Part shown: piece by piece, positions 22,031 to 34,020 of the stretch
How the letters are laid out: each line of letters starts with the position of its first letter
How positions within the stretch are numbered: the stretch's first letter is position 1
Source: Melastoma dodecandrum
Lineage: Eukaryota > Streptophyta > Magnoliopsida > Myrtales > Melastomataceae
DNA: 64,000 nt
Direction of reading: 5' to 3'
Assembly (NCBI GenBank): GCA_029817715.1
Contig: JARUPY010000117.1
Location: 62,001 to 126,000, forward strand
Made by a program: the position numbers and the translations under genes
The notes under the pieces: model-generated
What the model was told of the DNA's origin: nothing
Database searches by the model: none
Seen by the model: the letters and a program-made list of their open reading frames with translations, nothing else

Positions 22031-25000
22031 CCCTATTTGAAGAACGGAATTGGTCTCGACGGGGCCGCCCGATTGAATGTGAGGATGGGGGTGAGTCGTC
22101 ATACGGCTTTAAGGAATGCCGTTGCTGTGATTGTCCCCTTCCCAGGCAAGACGGAACGGGATCCTCGTCCGAGTGTCGATCTCCTGCAGCTATATTGATT
22201 CGCAACGGGGACAAGGCATGTACATTAGCCTCGGTCACACAAAAAGAATGCTATAATCACATCTGCCCTTTGTAAATAATAGCGTTGATCAAAATACCTT
22301 CCACTTGAGTGCTTTGTTAGTTTCGAGCAGCGTCTGCTCCTGTTGATACACGAGGAAAGGAACTGCCACGTTAGAGGACAGAAAGCAACGTTCCTCGCCA
22401 AGGACTGTGTGCTTAGAATAGCTTTGCACCTTTTTTTGAAGATCAGCAAGTTGATCACGCATGAATTGGGTCTGGTGGATAAAAGACCACACGGCAGGGG
22501 TTAACGACGACTATCAATTGAATTTATGAAAATTAACACCTTGGTTGAACGGACTTGCTTCAGGGAGATTTCGAGCTGATGTTCGAGTTGCCCCAGCTCC
22601 TTTGAGTCCAGCGGCGCCAAATCTTCTCCAAGCAGATTCCTTGAAAAGAATATGCTAGTATAGATCCCCGTGGACCCTGAAGACAGCAAACACTGGTCCG
22701 CGAGGATTATGCCTGTCCATGTTTACCTCTGGCATTTTTGCAGCATTTCCACCCTTGCTTTGAGCTCCACATAATCCTGATAGTTGTCCTGTTCAAGGAG
22801 GTAATGAAAGAAAGAGAAAAAGAACAGATTCAGAATGAATATGGATCATGAACAGATTCCCCTTATTGGAGTCTTCTCGTTGGGACTTTGTGCCTGCATT
22901 TTCTTGGATTGAGAAGTGCCTCTCCTGAGCCGCATAGCTGCATTTCTGGAACTTCTCCAGGGTCTTCGCCATGCTGTTCGAAACGACAGATTCGTCAAAA
23001 AAAGAAAGGTGAAACAGACGAGAGTGGGATGTGGGAGAATGGGCACCGAACATTATCATCGAAACCGTTAAAGTCGGTACATGATCAATCGATCCAAACC
23101 TGGAAGAAGAATTCAACAGAAACACTTCCATTTCGATGGAGCTGTCTGACAAGGACTTCGTTTATTTCAATCTTCAATATCACGAGGGGCAGTGTCCTAG
23201 GGAACCCAGATCAGAGATTGCTTTCGGGTCATTTCCTTCGTTACAAGCTAACCAATCGTTTGCATCACCGCCGAATAGAGAAAGAAACAACGAGGCCGGA
23301 ACATGAAGTGGGTTCGGGAGGATTTGTTTCTTCTTTCATCAATTGGTGATTAAGCAGAGGGGAAAGTGGGGAAATCACTAAAAGAGAAACCAGCAACAAC
23401 ACAAGCAATCTGGGATGAAAGTTTGAATTAATGAATAAGCCGTGATCCAATAGAAGAGATTTCTTTTAAGAGGAAATTAATAATTTCCCATGTCATTTCT
23501 CAAGAGTAAAAGAATCATCCTAACAACACAAGATCCTCCTGAGAAATTCTTATATCCTTCTTTTTCTAACCAAGAGCAAAAAAGGAAAATAGGTTTAGGG
23601 TTTTCTTTAAAAAGAAATTCCAGCTTTTTGGTAAACAAAAAAGTAGCACCTTTTCTTTTTCTTTAATTATGGAAGGATTCCTTAATTTTCATTTCTCGAA
23701 ACTCGAACACCCTTTTACTAGCAAAAACTAAGGTAAATCCGATTCAATTAACACACCCGATGATACCTAGAAAACTAAGTGATGCTTAGTTTATATTATA
23801 TAGTTTAATAAGGTATACTTTTTTGGCAAAATATCGAAATTTGGCCTCAATTATCGGCACATTTTCATATGTGTCCACAACTTTGTTTTTTTTTATTTGT
23901 GGCCATAACTATGACTTCGTTTTATTTTGTGGCCGCGTCGTAACGTCGTTGCCTACGTGGACTAACGGCTGAAGGAGTGTGCGAACGTGGCCATCCTGCG
24001 TGGCGATTTTAAAATAAAGTCATAGTTATGGCCATAAAGTTGGGGTCGCAGATGAAAATAGCCCGATAATTGGGGCCAAAATCCGATATTTTGTCTTTTT
24101 TCTAAAAGACAGGATGGCCACGTTTGTTGCCACGAGTTCAGCCGTTAGTCCACGTAGGTAACGGCGTTACGACGCGGCCACAAAATAAATCAATGTCATA
24201 GTTATGGCCATAAATAAAAAAAAATAAAGTTGTGGCCGCAGATGAAAATTGCCCGATAATTGAGGCCAAAATCCGATATTTTGCCTACTTTTTTTATCTC
24301 CACTTTCGTACCTACAAACAAACATCACGACTCTCCGCGTTAACAAATTTCCATATATAGACATTAAAATTTTATTAATATTATATCGGCCGGTATGATA
24401 TAAAATATTTTACACTTACAATTTAGTGTAAAATTAATTCAAGGGGATGATATCGAGATTTTATAAATTCAAGCCCAACTCACGTATCTATTGAGTTTTA
24501 CAATTGTGGCCTAGCCCATATGCTAGCTCAATTCAAACACAACCCAATTATAAAATAAACTGGGCCTAACTCATATGTCGGCCCCTTAATAGTCTGGCCC
24601 ATATTCCAGCTCAATTCAATTGTCGCCCAATATGGCTTTAAGCCCACGAGTAATTTGTCCCACAACGGAAAGAAAAAGCACCCAAGGTCCTGTCCCTTCC
24701 CCTCTGGGACACAAAGCTCCTTCGATAGCGAAGTTCTCGAGCATTTTCCTCATCTGACAACCATTTCGTCCATTTCCAGAAGTCTCTCTAGATCAAACTT
24801 CTAAAATAAGTTTTTTAGCCTTTGTGATCAATATTGTTTAGGGCACGGAATGTCCAGATCTCTACCCCAAATTAAAAGAAGGAAAGAATCCGATAAACAA
24901 AAGGTTAGCGACTTTTGCGAAGAAATCAAGGGAAAACGTGCGGCGGGGTTCGATGCATCGAGATTATACCTAGAGCCACTGCAAAACTCCTAAAGCTTTC

Positions 25001-25149
25001 CCCGGTTGGAGAAATGATGAGGACCGGTGTCGCAGAGGACAGAGAGCTCGTAAGCCTTCTTTGAGGAGGCCGTTGCGCCTCTTGGCGAACGTAACCAGCC
25101 TGTTGATCTTGTTCTCTATCCTCTTCAGCTCCACCTTCACTCTCCCCAT
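22031..25149 (-). pseudogene. SEPALLATA-type MADS-box gene with damaged MADS exon
   Basis: Exon 1 (25149-24970) begins [20 protein letters not shown], clearly SEP-type, but carries an extra base after GLLK (about 25058-25062), a shortened segment near 25018-25032 and a missing base near 25006-25012, so the MADS domain is frameshifted. Later exons fit the MIKC pattern: 22973 to about 22895, 22788-22727, 22639-22540, 22471-22430 and 22339-22298, encoding MAKTLEKFQKCSYAAQE, NLLGEDLAPLDSKEL, TQFMRDQLADLQKK and EQTLLETNKALKWK. Exon 2 lacks an obvious GT donor; GC at CAG|GC is possible. The SEP C-terminal motif VLQIG (22031-22045) is out of frame with the preceding PLRINIAAGD segment. SEP proteins act as bridging partners in floral MADS tetramers. 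Either this copy is dead or the assembly has errors here. Confidence 0.82.
23825..24285. mobile_element. Mutator-like foldback element (D) in SEP intron 1
   Basis: The element starts GGCAAAATATCG and ends CGATATTTTGCC. It is bordered by a perfect 9-bp duplication TACTTTTTT (23816-23824 and 24286-24294), diagnostic of the Mutator superfamily. Its two arms of about 180 bp are close inverted repeats. A third copy of the terminal segment, in the right-end orientation, lies inside at about 24010-24095. There is no coding sequence. It sits wholly within the first intron of the SEP-type gene. Confidence 0.85.
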
Positions 25150-25915
25150 ACTTTCTTTCTTTGAAGGGGCAGTGAATTTTTTGTTCGAGATTAGGGGCTT
25201 GGATAAAAAAGGGGGGTGAGATTGTTAGTTCCGGGGTTCCCTCGACTTGGATTGGGAGAGCCCGACAGTACGAAAGTACATGGCGAATAGTGATCACATA
25301 AGGGAAAGGGAACTGTGTGTTGTGGGACAAATCCCACCCTTTGGCAAAGTAGTTGGTGGACATGAATTCCTCGTGATGCTGCCTAATTACGCTTTCGAAG
25401 ATCTCCTTCCTATTTCAGCTCGAGAAGAGGCATTACCAGATGGTGGAGAACATCTCGATTTTGGTTTAGTTTTTTATTTAGAGTTGCAGTAAAGGTGTTT
25501 TCGAACGCTTTTACGTGTGGCCTCACGACTCAAGGAATTCGAATGTCACGGCAGGCCAATTCCGAATATAACGTGATGTAGCCAGATGATGATCTTGATA
25601 TAATAACCAAGTTTAAGCATAATCAACAAAGCTAAAGCGAACGCTAAAAAAGGAAAAAGGAAAACGAAAAGATCTCTCACAGTGGTATCGTGCACATCTC
25701 CAATTATCTATTGAGCTACACGCACAAGGGCGTGGTGTAAAATTCACTGTGCCCCCACCCTCCTCCTCTCCCTTTCTTGCAACTGGGACTGGCACTAGGA
25801 CTTTCCTTGGTGTGGATGCCGATTTCTGACCTTCTTCGTCGGTTTCATCTCCCGGATGTCATTTTTAATTAATATGATAATTAATTTCATACGGAGACGT
25901 TCCCTCGTGAGGAGG
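25150..25915. other. Upstream region of the SEP-type gene
   Basis: This holds the presumed promoter of the SEP-type gene. Two small plus-strand open frames and one minus-strand frame have no recognisable domain. I see no named regulatory element. Confidence 0.35.
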
Positions 25916-27025
25916 TGTTGACATGGCAGAAATCTCGGACCTAATTATGAGAAGTCCATAAATTCAGACAATTTTATGAGAAACTCACAAAGCCATTTCA
26001 CTTACCCATATCAAGTCTACCAAGACCATGACAAAAATTTTGGGCCCATTTTACGAAGCCCATAGGTCTAGGGGCCATTAAGAGTGTTCCATCGTGAGCC
26101 CGCCAGGGAAGTAATAAGTTTACGAAGGACCGTCGGGGTCTGAGTATACGAAGACCAGAAAATATCTTGACTCCGAGATTTTCGGAAAAACAGTTACGGG
26201 GCCACGTTTCCATGATTTGAAACGATCTTCGGGTGGAGAAAATCTGGGGACACGTATCTAGTTATATGATTTGATATAAAAAGGAAAAGCTGTTAAGTCT
26301 ACGTGAGTCAAAACTGATAAGCGATGTGGATAAGAGCCATGTCTACCAGGATGAGGTTGTTACCGAGATTCTGGGGAGTTAGTTAAGAGTGCCACGACCT
26401 GAAAGATATTATAATTGAGGAAAATCTGGAACGTGACACACATCCTAAGCACTTAAAGATTTAGTATAAAAAGGGAAAAAATCTTTCTTAACAAAATACG
26501 ACAAACATTCTGAGCCAATGATCGTCAATCTCTTTAGTTTTAGTTATCAGGTGACCACACCAGGGTGAGCAACCATAGCCTTGGTATTCACTTCATCGTC
26601 GGGGTGAGCAACTGTAGCATTGACAACCAAATTCCGTCATAACTTCATCGTCGGGGTGAGCAACCGTAGCCTTGACAACAAAATTCCGCCTTCAATCCGT
26701 CACTAGGGTGAGCTCGTAGGGCCCTTAATATCCACATCCATCACTACCTTTGTCCACACTCCGTCCATTACACATCAAGAGACCAAATCCCACCACTCCA
26801 GTCCGCAAGTGCAAGGCGCCAGCAGCAAGTCTACGGCGTCACCACAATCCGCATCGTCAATCTTTTTTGCTTTTTTATAGCTGTAAGCTTTTTCTTTTAT
26901 TTGTAAGGCATCGTTCGACATCATTTGTTAATACAATTCATCTTTTTATTATTGACGAGCACATTCGAACCGCTGTGAGTGTTCGTGCCAAATATTCCCA
27001 ACGTGATCCATTTTTGACGCGAACA
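25916..27025 (+). repeat. Probable solo LTR with internal short repeats
   Basis: The stretch begins TGTTGACATG and ends GACGCGAACA (TGTT...AACA). Flanking 5-mers are GGAGG and TGAGG, 4 of 5 identical, compatible with an old target duplication. Two TATA-like boxes (ATAAAAAGG near 26275 and 26463) fit an LTR promoter. Just downstream, near 26555-26720, a unit containing GGGTGAGCAAC recurs four times at intervals of about 39-52 bp. No internal domain adjoins, so it would be a solo LTR. The family is not identified. Confidence 0.45.
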
Positions 27026-27408
27026 TGAGGCCGGGAGGTGTTTGTTCTTCTTCTTTGTTTTTTTTGTTGTTGTTGTTACTTTAAATCGATATAATCTCCG
27101 GTTAAACCCGTAAAACAGGAAATCACCTTGATCAAATCCTATATTAGTAAAAAGCCTAACACCCCGTTGATTTTCCAAAATGAAGGGGAAGAGTTAAGAA
27201 AAACATTCTCATTACGAAAGGAACGAATGAGAAAGTGAATGTCATATCTATTCATTTTAAAATTAAGAAAATGGAAATAAATGAAAATAAAAAGAATAAA
27301 AAAATGAGATGGAAAAAAAAAAGAAAATGAATAAGATTATAAATTAATATTTTTCTTACTCAAATTCTTAAATCAACACCGTGAGGAAGAAGAAAGTCTT
27401 ACCACTTA

Positions 27409-27988
27409 GGTAAAATATCAATTTATGGCCTCAAGTTTGAGCCAACTTTCTGTTTTGTCATTAACTTAGTTTGTTATATAATTTTGTCACTAACTTTTAT
27501 TTTTATTTTTATTTTGACCGATCTTGAATTTTATCATGCGTAAGCCAAACGGACCTTAATAGACAATTTTCATTTATCGACTAAAAAGGAAAAAAAATTT
27601 AAAAAAATGGGAAATAATATTTAAACCTTTCATTTGCTTTTTTATTATAAAATTTTTATGGATAAATCAAGTGAATTGGAAGCCGAAGTTAACGATAGTT
27701 GCTGAAAAAAATATGAAAAATTGATGAAAGTTGGATGATGTTCTATTAGGGAGCGACTACTACGGATAAAGTGGATTATGAGACCAATGAATGATAGGTT
27801 AAAACTCCACTATTATAGGACACGGGTCAGACTATATTAGGGCCTTGTTTGGCTTTCGTTAGAAGAAATTCATGATTGGCCAAAATCAAAATAAAAAAAA
27901 AAGTTGGTGACAAAATTATATAACAAACTAAGTTAATGACAAAACAAAAAGTTGGCTCAAAGTTGATGCCATAAATATATATTTCGCC
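27409..27988. mobile_element. MULE-type MITE, copy C
   Basis: Inverted termini begin GGTAAAATAT on the left and GGCGAAATAT on the minus strand of the right end, extending over 100 bp. The flanking 9-mers TACCACTTA (27400-27408) and TACCATTTA (27989-27997) match at 8 of 9. The interior is homologous to copies A and B. Non-coding. Confidence 0.82.
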
Positions 27989-27997
27989 TACCATTTA

Positions 27998-30900
27998 TAT
28001 ATGACTCTTGTAGCCAATTGCGTAATGACACGTAGACCCAAGCAATATACAAGAGTCTATACTGGACTAAGGAAGCTTTACATGTAAGAAACATTAAAAG
28101 AAGTGAGAAGATCCCAGATGAAAGAAATCCTCCAGAGCGTCCTGATCATAAAACACAGCTTTAAGGAGCAGCCAGCGCCGGCGCAGCCTTCCGACCGGGG
28201 AGTTATTAACCGCGGGGCTACTGCTTTGCCTTGTTTGCAGTGTAGGCGCGTGTGTAGTCGGGAAAGAGATGAGGAGTGTTGGTGTCAGTTCAAATACAAA
28301 GAAACAAAGTCGTATCTGGATTAAGCGATGAGATTGTCGGGTGGGTTGACAGGGTTGATTTATTGAATTCGTAACTTGAAAGAGAATAAAAAAAAAAAAA
28401 CATGTGCAGGGGGGGAGTGTCTACTGGCAATGGCGACCCGAGTCGTGACATTTTTGGATTGGAGTCAATTTTCCGAGCCTCTTTTCTTGATTTTACCTGA
28501 CCAAAATGAAAACAACATCGATCATTCTCTGTGTTTTTTTGGGTTAAAAGAGAAGGAAAAAGTAAGGACAAAATATGAGAAATGTTGTACAACCCGTGAC
28601 GCACTTTGAGGTTGGGTTTCTTTTGACCTCTTTTATTTTTAATTCATTCATTTTTTACAATTTACAACAATTTTGATAATTAGCTAAATCATTCCCAATA
28701 GCTGGGTAGGATGACCGCGCCTTCTCATTTGGGCTTAAAATGGGCCTGAAAGGCATTGGTAGAAAATGGACTTGAACTTAGGTGGTCATGGGCCTGAGCC
28801 TGACCCGGTTCACAGAGATTATGAGGTGGGGTTTCAATGATTTTTTTGGCAGTCGCAGTCGCTATCGGGCCTGCAATCAGGAATCGTTGTCTTTTTCTTT
28901 CTTTCCTTCTTTTGGGGGAAGCTTCAGATGCCAAGTCGAGAATTTTGTCGACTACCCTTGAACTCAAAGTACGCCAAGCTGGGTCTCTGCCTTCTGAAAC
29001 CCCATCCCAAAAGCAAAGTTACTTTATATTATTATTATTATTTTACGTCTTGCCAATGGATTTCCAACCATGAGGCCAAGGGAAACTCGAAGACAAAATA
29101 ATAATAATAATAATAATAGTGATAATAAGAAGCAGAAAAGGAACCTCGTCTTCTTTCGCCGGGGGGGGTGGCTTTCTCCCTCCGCCCATTATCTTTATAT
29201 ATTTAAAAAGAACAAAATAAAGTTGCATGAGGAGTATCGTATTACTTCAGGAAAATCCCATGGGGAGTCCAACAAATTCAACCGACAAAGAGACATTTCC
29301 CGATGTAAGGATGTGCAATTTCCAGACGACACACTCTCTTCAGCTCGGTGGCGTGTGTGTTTGTGTTATTATTACCAAGCGTCGTAGCGTACGTGAGAGA
29401 AATATTAAGTTTGGCGAACTTTTCTTTCGGTTGGGTAGGGGTGGGGTTGGGAGGGAGGGATATGTACTTTTTAGGTGGGGTTGCGTTTATGGCTTTTGTT
29501 TTTAAATCTTGGGTCGTTTAAGTACCATGAAAGTTACGAGACGGGAGAGGTGATTTTGTAACGATTGGTGGATTTGACAAGATATGTTGTTGTTTGTTAC
29601 TATGATTGAATGAAAACTACAAGAAATCCAAGGATGGAGATTCGTCCACGTCGAGGGGAAGTTCACCACAAAATCATTCGTCCCAGAAACGACACTATTT
29701 ATTTGTTTTATAAAAAGGCGGATGGGGTACGCAGACGTGAAATTACCCGGATGGTGGGGGCATACCTGACTTTTTTCAAGTTTTTAGTCAGTGTTTAGCA
29801 GCTAAAGGCTAAGATGTTTTAGCCTGAACTAACCTTCCAAAACCAAACCTTCTTTCTAACTCGATACCGAAAGAATAAGTGAAATGATTGTACCCACTTA
29901 GGTTACCTTTCAAAAAAATTTAAGAAAGAATTCTGATTTCACAAATTACCTTATATCATCCGGAGATTTTGATTTAAAAAAAAAAAAGAAATCTCACTGA
30001 TAGGATGTAATACGAACTAACACATTCTAAAATTCACTGAATGAGTTCCTAAATACTAATTCAACTAACTATAGTGAAAACAAGTAAATTGTAGCAAGGA
30101 ACAACACCAAATTTTAACGTGGAAATCTCATGTGCAAAATCATGGCCCGAAGCACCACCAAAACTTCTACTAAATCGCTATTGAAGTGGGTATACAAGTG
30201 CTCTTCTCAAGCGACAATAACTAGCACTAAAACATTTTCTCTACTCAGCGTAACATTAAGAAACTATCTTGATAATCACTGCGTATAACAACTCAAAGAG
30301 AATAAGCCGAAATCAATAACTCTGAATCTGGTCGTCTCATTAGCAGGGTAAAATCACCAGCTCGAAGACTTCAATAGCAATCTCCACCGTTCAGGATAAA
30401 GAACCTCAAGTAAATAACACTTTTTTAGAATTTCATAAAGTTCTAACGGTACGATCTGTGACTACTCTCGATTCACTTAACCTCACGGGGGCTGAAATAA
30501 ACCAAGACGGAAATCGTGAATCACTTCTTCTTCCGATTATCACCCCCTCACCTTGGCTGCATTTTTCTCCGTCTACTATCATCTACAGAAAACACTATAT
30601 ATCCCCTTGAGAGGGCTTCGGGCGTATCTGTGTACGGAAACACGGACTTGGGTCGCTGTCACATAAGGAGAGAATAGCCAACGGTCACTTGAGTAAGCTA
30701 CAGTGAAAAAACTTACTGTTTTAGACATAGTTGTTGAAAGATTTTCTTAGTTTTTCTAAATTACAACGACGATTTTGATTTATAAAAAAATTTGCCGTTT
30801 AGGACAGCAATAATGAAAATAAATATCAACAAGTCTCGTTGTTTCAAAGATGTGTCCATAAATTCTATTTTCTTTTTAAAGTTATTATCATTGTTTAAAA

Positions 30901-32353
30901 ATGTGATTTCGTATAACTTAAAAATACTCAGAAAAATTTTTTATTGTCATTATTTTAATGAACTATATTAGCTGATTTTCAAAGTCGTGATACTAAACAA
31001 CGATTTTATTATAAACCGCTACTTATCGACGGAGAATTCGCGAAACTCAAACCATTTTCTTAAATTTTAGGTACCTAAAAAAATTCAAAGGAGTTCTTAA
31101 TGTCTATATATTTAAAATTTCGTGGGTGACGTTAGGTAGTCCATAACCAAAAATAAATAAATGGTCCCATTTTAATTTCATAGAGGGGTTGCCAAATTTC
31201 GTAGGGGGAATGTAACGACCCATATTTTGGTAATTTCAACTTGTGTAAGCAGAAATTAGAATGTTATTGAACAAGTAATATTAACGAGAATTCATGTAGA
31301 ACCTAATGTCTATGAATATGCTTGGTACGACGGAGAGATTTGAGTCAATTTTCCAACATCCCATTTGACCATCATTTGGTCATTTAAGAGAGGGTGTGTT
31401 GTCCTGTGACCACAACCCTCGATTTACCTTGGACTATTTGACTTTGACCTTATTCACCACCGTTGGATTATCCTTGTCTAGGGGAGTGAGACTTCCCCCA
31501 CAAGCCTTAAATGGAGATTAACTATAATGGGACAAAAGTAGGTGATCTCATTTTGATATGGTTTGCTAATAACGACGTCATAAATAATTTATCAACAATC
31601 TTGTCAATGAGAGAGGTTCACCTGGGAGTACTTTACAACAAAGAGAATTGATTTCCCTTAAAATCCTCGTGCAGACGAATTACGGAATGTGGCTCTATGT
31701 GAGGAGTCGGTTATTTTAGCGAAAGATTCTTGCATGTTAGCATGGACGATGCATTAGGGGGACCACGCACCCGCGCCTTACTCGTTCCTTTCGGCGCCGG
31801 AAGATTATCACGTCAGGTTGGTGACCCATTGGCTGACCTGACACGAACGAAGCCTTCGCGCGTGTGTTTCGGAGAGGTTTATATGAGGTTGTTGGTTGCG
31901 TAATTAAACCCTACATGTAGTAGCATAGACATGTCCAAAGTCAGATAATGCTTTAATTGTTGTGTGGAGGCAAGCTAGTTTTCGTTCTAAGGCAACCAGT
32001 TGACCACGCGAGTTAGGGCCCATCCCATAACCTTGGCTAGGAAATTCTTCCTGTCCTAAGCGCCTACAATTTGGCATCCGACTGCGTCATGGCTAATCCC
32101 ATCCTAAAACGTTGATATCAATCCCCTTAGGACGTTCCCCATATCACCCGAACGTGGAAAATGCTTGAATCCAAGAATCCCAGATAATTGTAGACCGAGA
32201 GATGTTCTCTCTTAGGTCAACACGAAATTTTCTCTCACTGGCCCCCTACTGCTCCCGGTAACAAATACTAACAACGGTCCCTTCAGCCATATCTTGAACG
32301 CCTTGTGGGTTTGCGGCCACGCCCTCGAGAATATTTTACCGGGACGATAGCGG
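27998..32353. other. Gene-poor region, unresolved repeats
   Basis: No host gene is recognisable in about 4.3 kb. Small open frames at 28103-29500 lack domains and flank AT-rich simple repeats, including an (AAT)n run near 29097. A TGTAACGACCC start near 31210, common in Ty3/gypsy LTRs, suggests old LTR debris, but I could not find the matching end. No RNA gene was seen. Confidence 0.4.
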
Positions 32354-33281
32354 TGTTAGAAAGGTTTTGATGATGAGCCTGATCTTTTGTGTTACAGAAG
32401 TCAACTCATGTTGAGATTTTTTTGTGAGAAATATTTTCATGATTAATTAATTGTTTAATCATTAGTTAATCACAAAATAGTTAAGATTTGATTAAGAAGT
32501 TATCTGATCAAATCAAATAGATTTCGTCTTCAAATAAAAATGTTTCTTATAAAAGGAAACATAATCTTCTATATATGGAAAGGTTCTACAGAATGGTCTA
32601 CACGCTTTTGTAATCTTATACGATCGCTAATGACTATTATTTGAAGATGCTAATCACAACCATCTGTCTAGATACATTCGTCTTTGTGTCTTGTACAGAA
32701 TGAAATCGATCCTTACCTTTATGGAACTTCGATTATTTTCATATAAAGAAGGTTACGGATCAGAACCCTCTGTAGTACAGTATTCTGGAAAGTATATCAT
32801 AATCTTATCCTAATTGATTTGATCGATTTCCTTATTGAATACAAGTACTTGTGTATTATTATCTAACTATTTGTTTCCTTGTTTTACAGATTGTCGCTTT
32901 TATATTCCTTTTACATTTTTGTTTTTCGTGTATAAATAGCCACGCTCTCTCATAATAAAAGAACAATCTCATCAATTCCCTTTGAGCGTGTGCTTGAGCA
33001 ATCATTCTTTTATTTCGTTTGAGTTAGTCACACGAGGAGCACTAGCTGCGAAAAGCCGTATCGTTGGTGAAATCTTCTGAGAGAGTGACTCGGGGGCCAC
33101 GAGAGACTCGGATGGAAGCTGCAAGAGACGTTGTTGGAAGCGTGTCGACGTGGGCAACGTGCAGTGGGCCGGAGAGAAGGGCAGAATCCCGGGAGCACAG
33201 AAGGTGAGGGACTGACCGGTTTCTGTGGTGTAACGTTCTGTGTGTAGGAACCTAGGACAGAGGCTGTTGTCTGCTTGTGTG

Positions 33282-33500
33282 GGTTTACCGCGTGCTTGCG
33301 CAGGGTTTACTGCGTGCTTGCGTAGAGTATGCTACGTGCTCGCGTGGGGTACGCTACGTAGTCGCTATCTCGAGGAGATCGTACAGGTCGTGTGGAACCA
33401 CCAGAGGGAAAATCCATCATTGGACAGGGGACTCTGTCTACCTGTGTAGGGTTCGCTACGTGCTTGCGTGGGGTACGCCACGAAGTCGTTGTCCTTGAGA
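33282..33500 (+). repeat. 22-bp degenerate tandem repeat
   Basis: A unit close to GGGTACGCTACGTGCTTGCGTG occurs four times in a row at about 33282-33366, with a period of 21-22 bp, and twice more at about 33449-33492 after an unrelated insert. It is GC-rich and lies within the probable solo LTR. Confidence 0.75.
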
Positions 33501-33535
33501 GGATTGCGTATTGGTTACTATTTCGGTCTCTACAG

Positions 33536-34020
33536 TACAGAACCTTATGGTATATGCTTTGATTTTCAGTCACTTTTGCTACAGCATCTTACGGTCTGTT
33601 CAGTAGAAGGTCGACTTCCTTGGTACAGAATCTTTTAGATCCGTGCTTTATAACCAAGTCATTTCCTATACAGAACCTTCTGGTCTGTAGTGGATTGACA
33701 TGTTTGGTACAGAACCTTACGGTCTGTTCTATATCTTCTGTGATACAGAATCCTTGGATCTGTGATACAGAAGGTTGACGCTTTTGATACAGGATCTCTT
33801 GATCTGAGCCATAAAAGGTTAACACTTCGATAAGAATCTTCTGGTCTGTATTGTGTTTCAACTACTTCGATACAGAATCTTCTAGTATGAATTGTGCCTG
33901 AGTTACTATAGTACAGAACCTTCTGGTCTGTATTGCGTAACAAGTTCCTACGGTACAGAATCTTCTGATCTGTACTTTGTCACTCAGATTTCTGTGGTAA
34001 CAGAATCTTTGTGGTCTGTT
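33536..34020 (+). repeat. About 42-bp tandem repeat with self-complementary core
   Basis: The core TACAGAATCTTCTGGTCTGT, or a close variant, recurs about twelve times. ACAGAA-type starts lie near 33536, 33580, 33624, 33669, 33709, 33745, 33789, 33831, 33871, 33912, 33954 and 33999. Spacing is 36-45 bp. Within the core, ACAGA and TCTGT are complementary, so each unit can form a small hairpin. The copies have diverged, so the array is old. Confidence 0.8.

Noticed and set aside
25247..25492. Plus-strand 81-codon frame upstream of the SEP-type gene
   Set aside because: No recognisable domain, and it overlaps the presumed promoter of a minus-strand gene.
31210..32353. Possible Ty3/gypsy LTR starting TGTAACGACCC
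   Set aside because: Only the start is suggestive. No CA end with a matching target duplication was found.
33536..34020. Tandem array considered as a CRISPR-like array
   Set aside because: Units are diverged, lack unique spacers of fixed length and lie in a plant LTR, so this is an ordinary degenerate tandem repeat.
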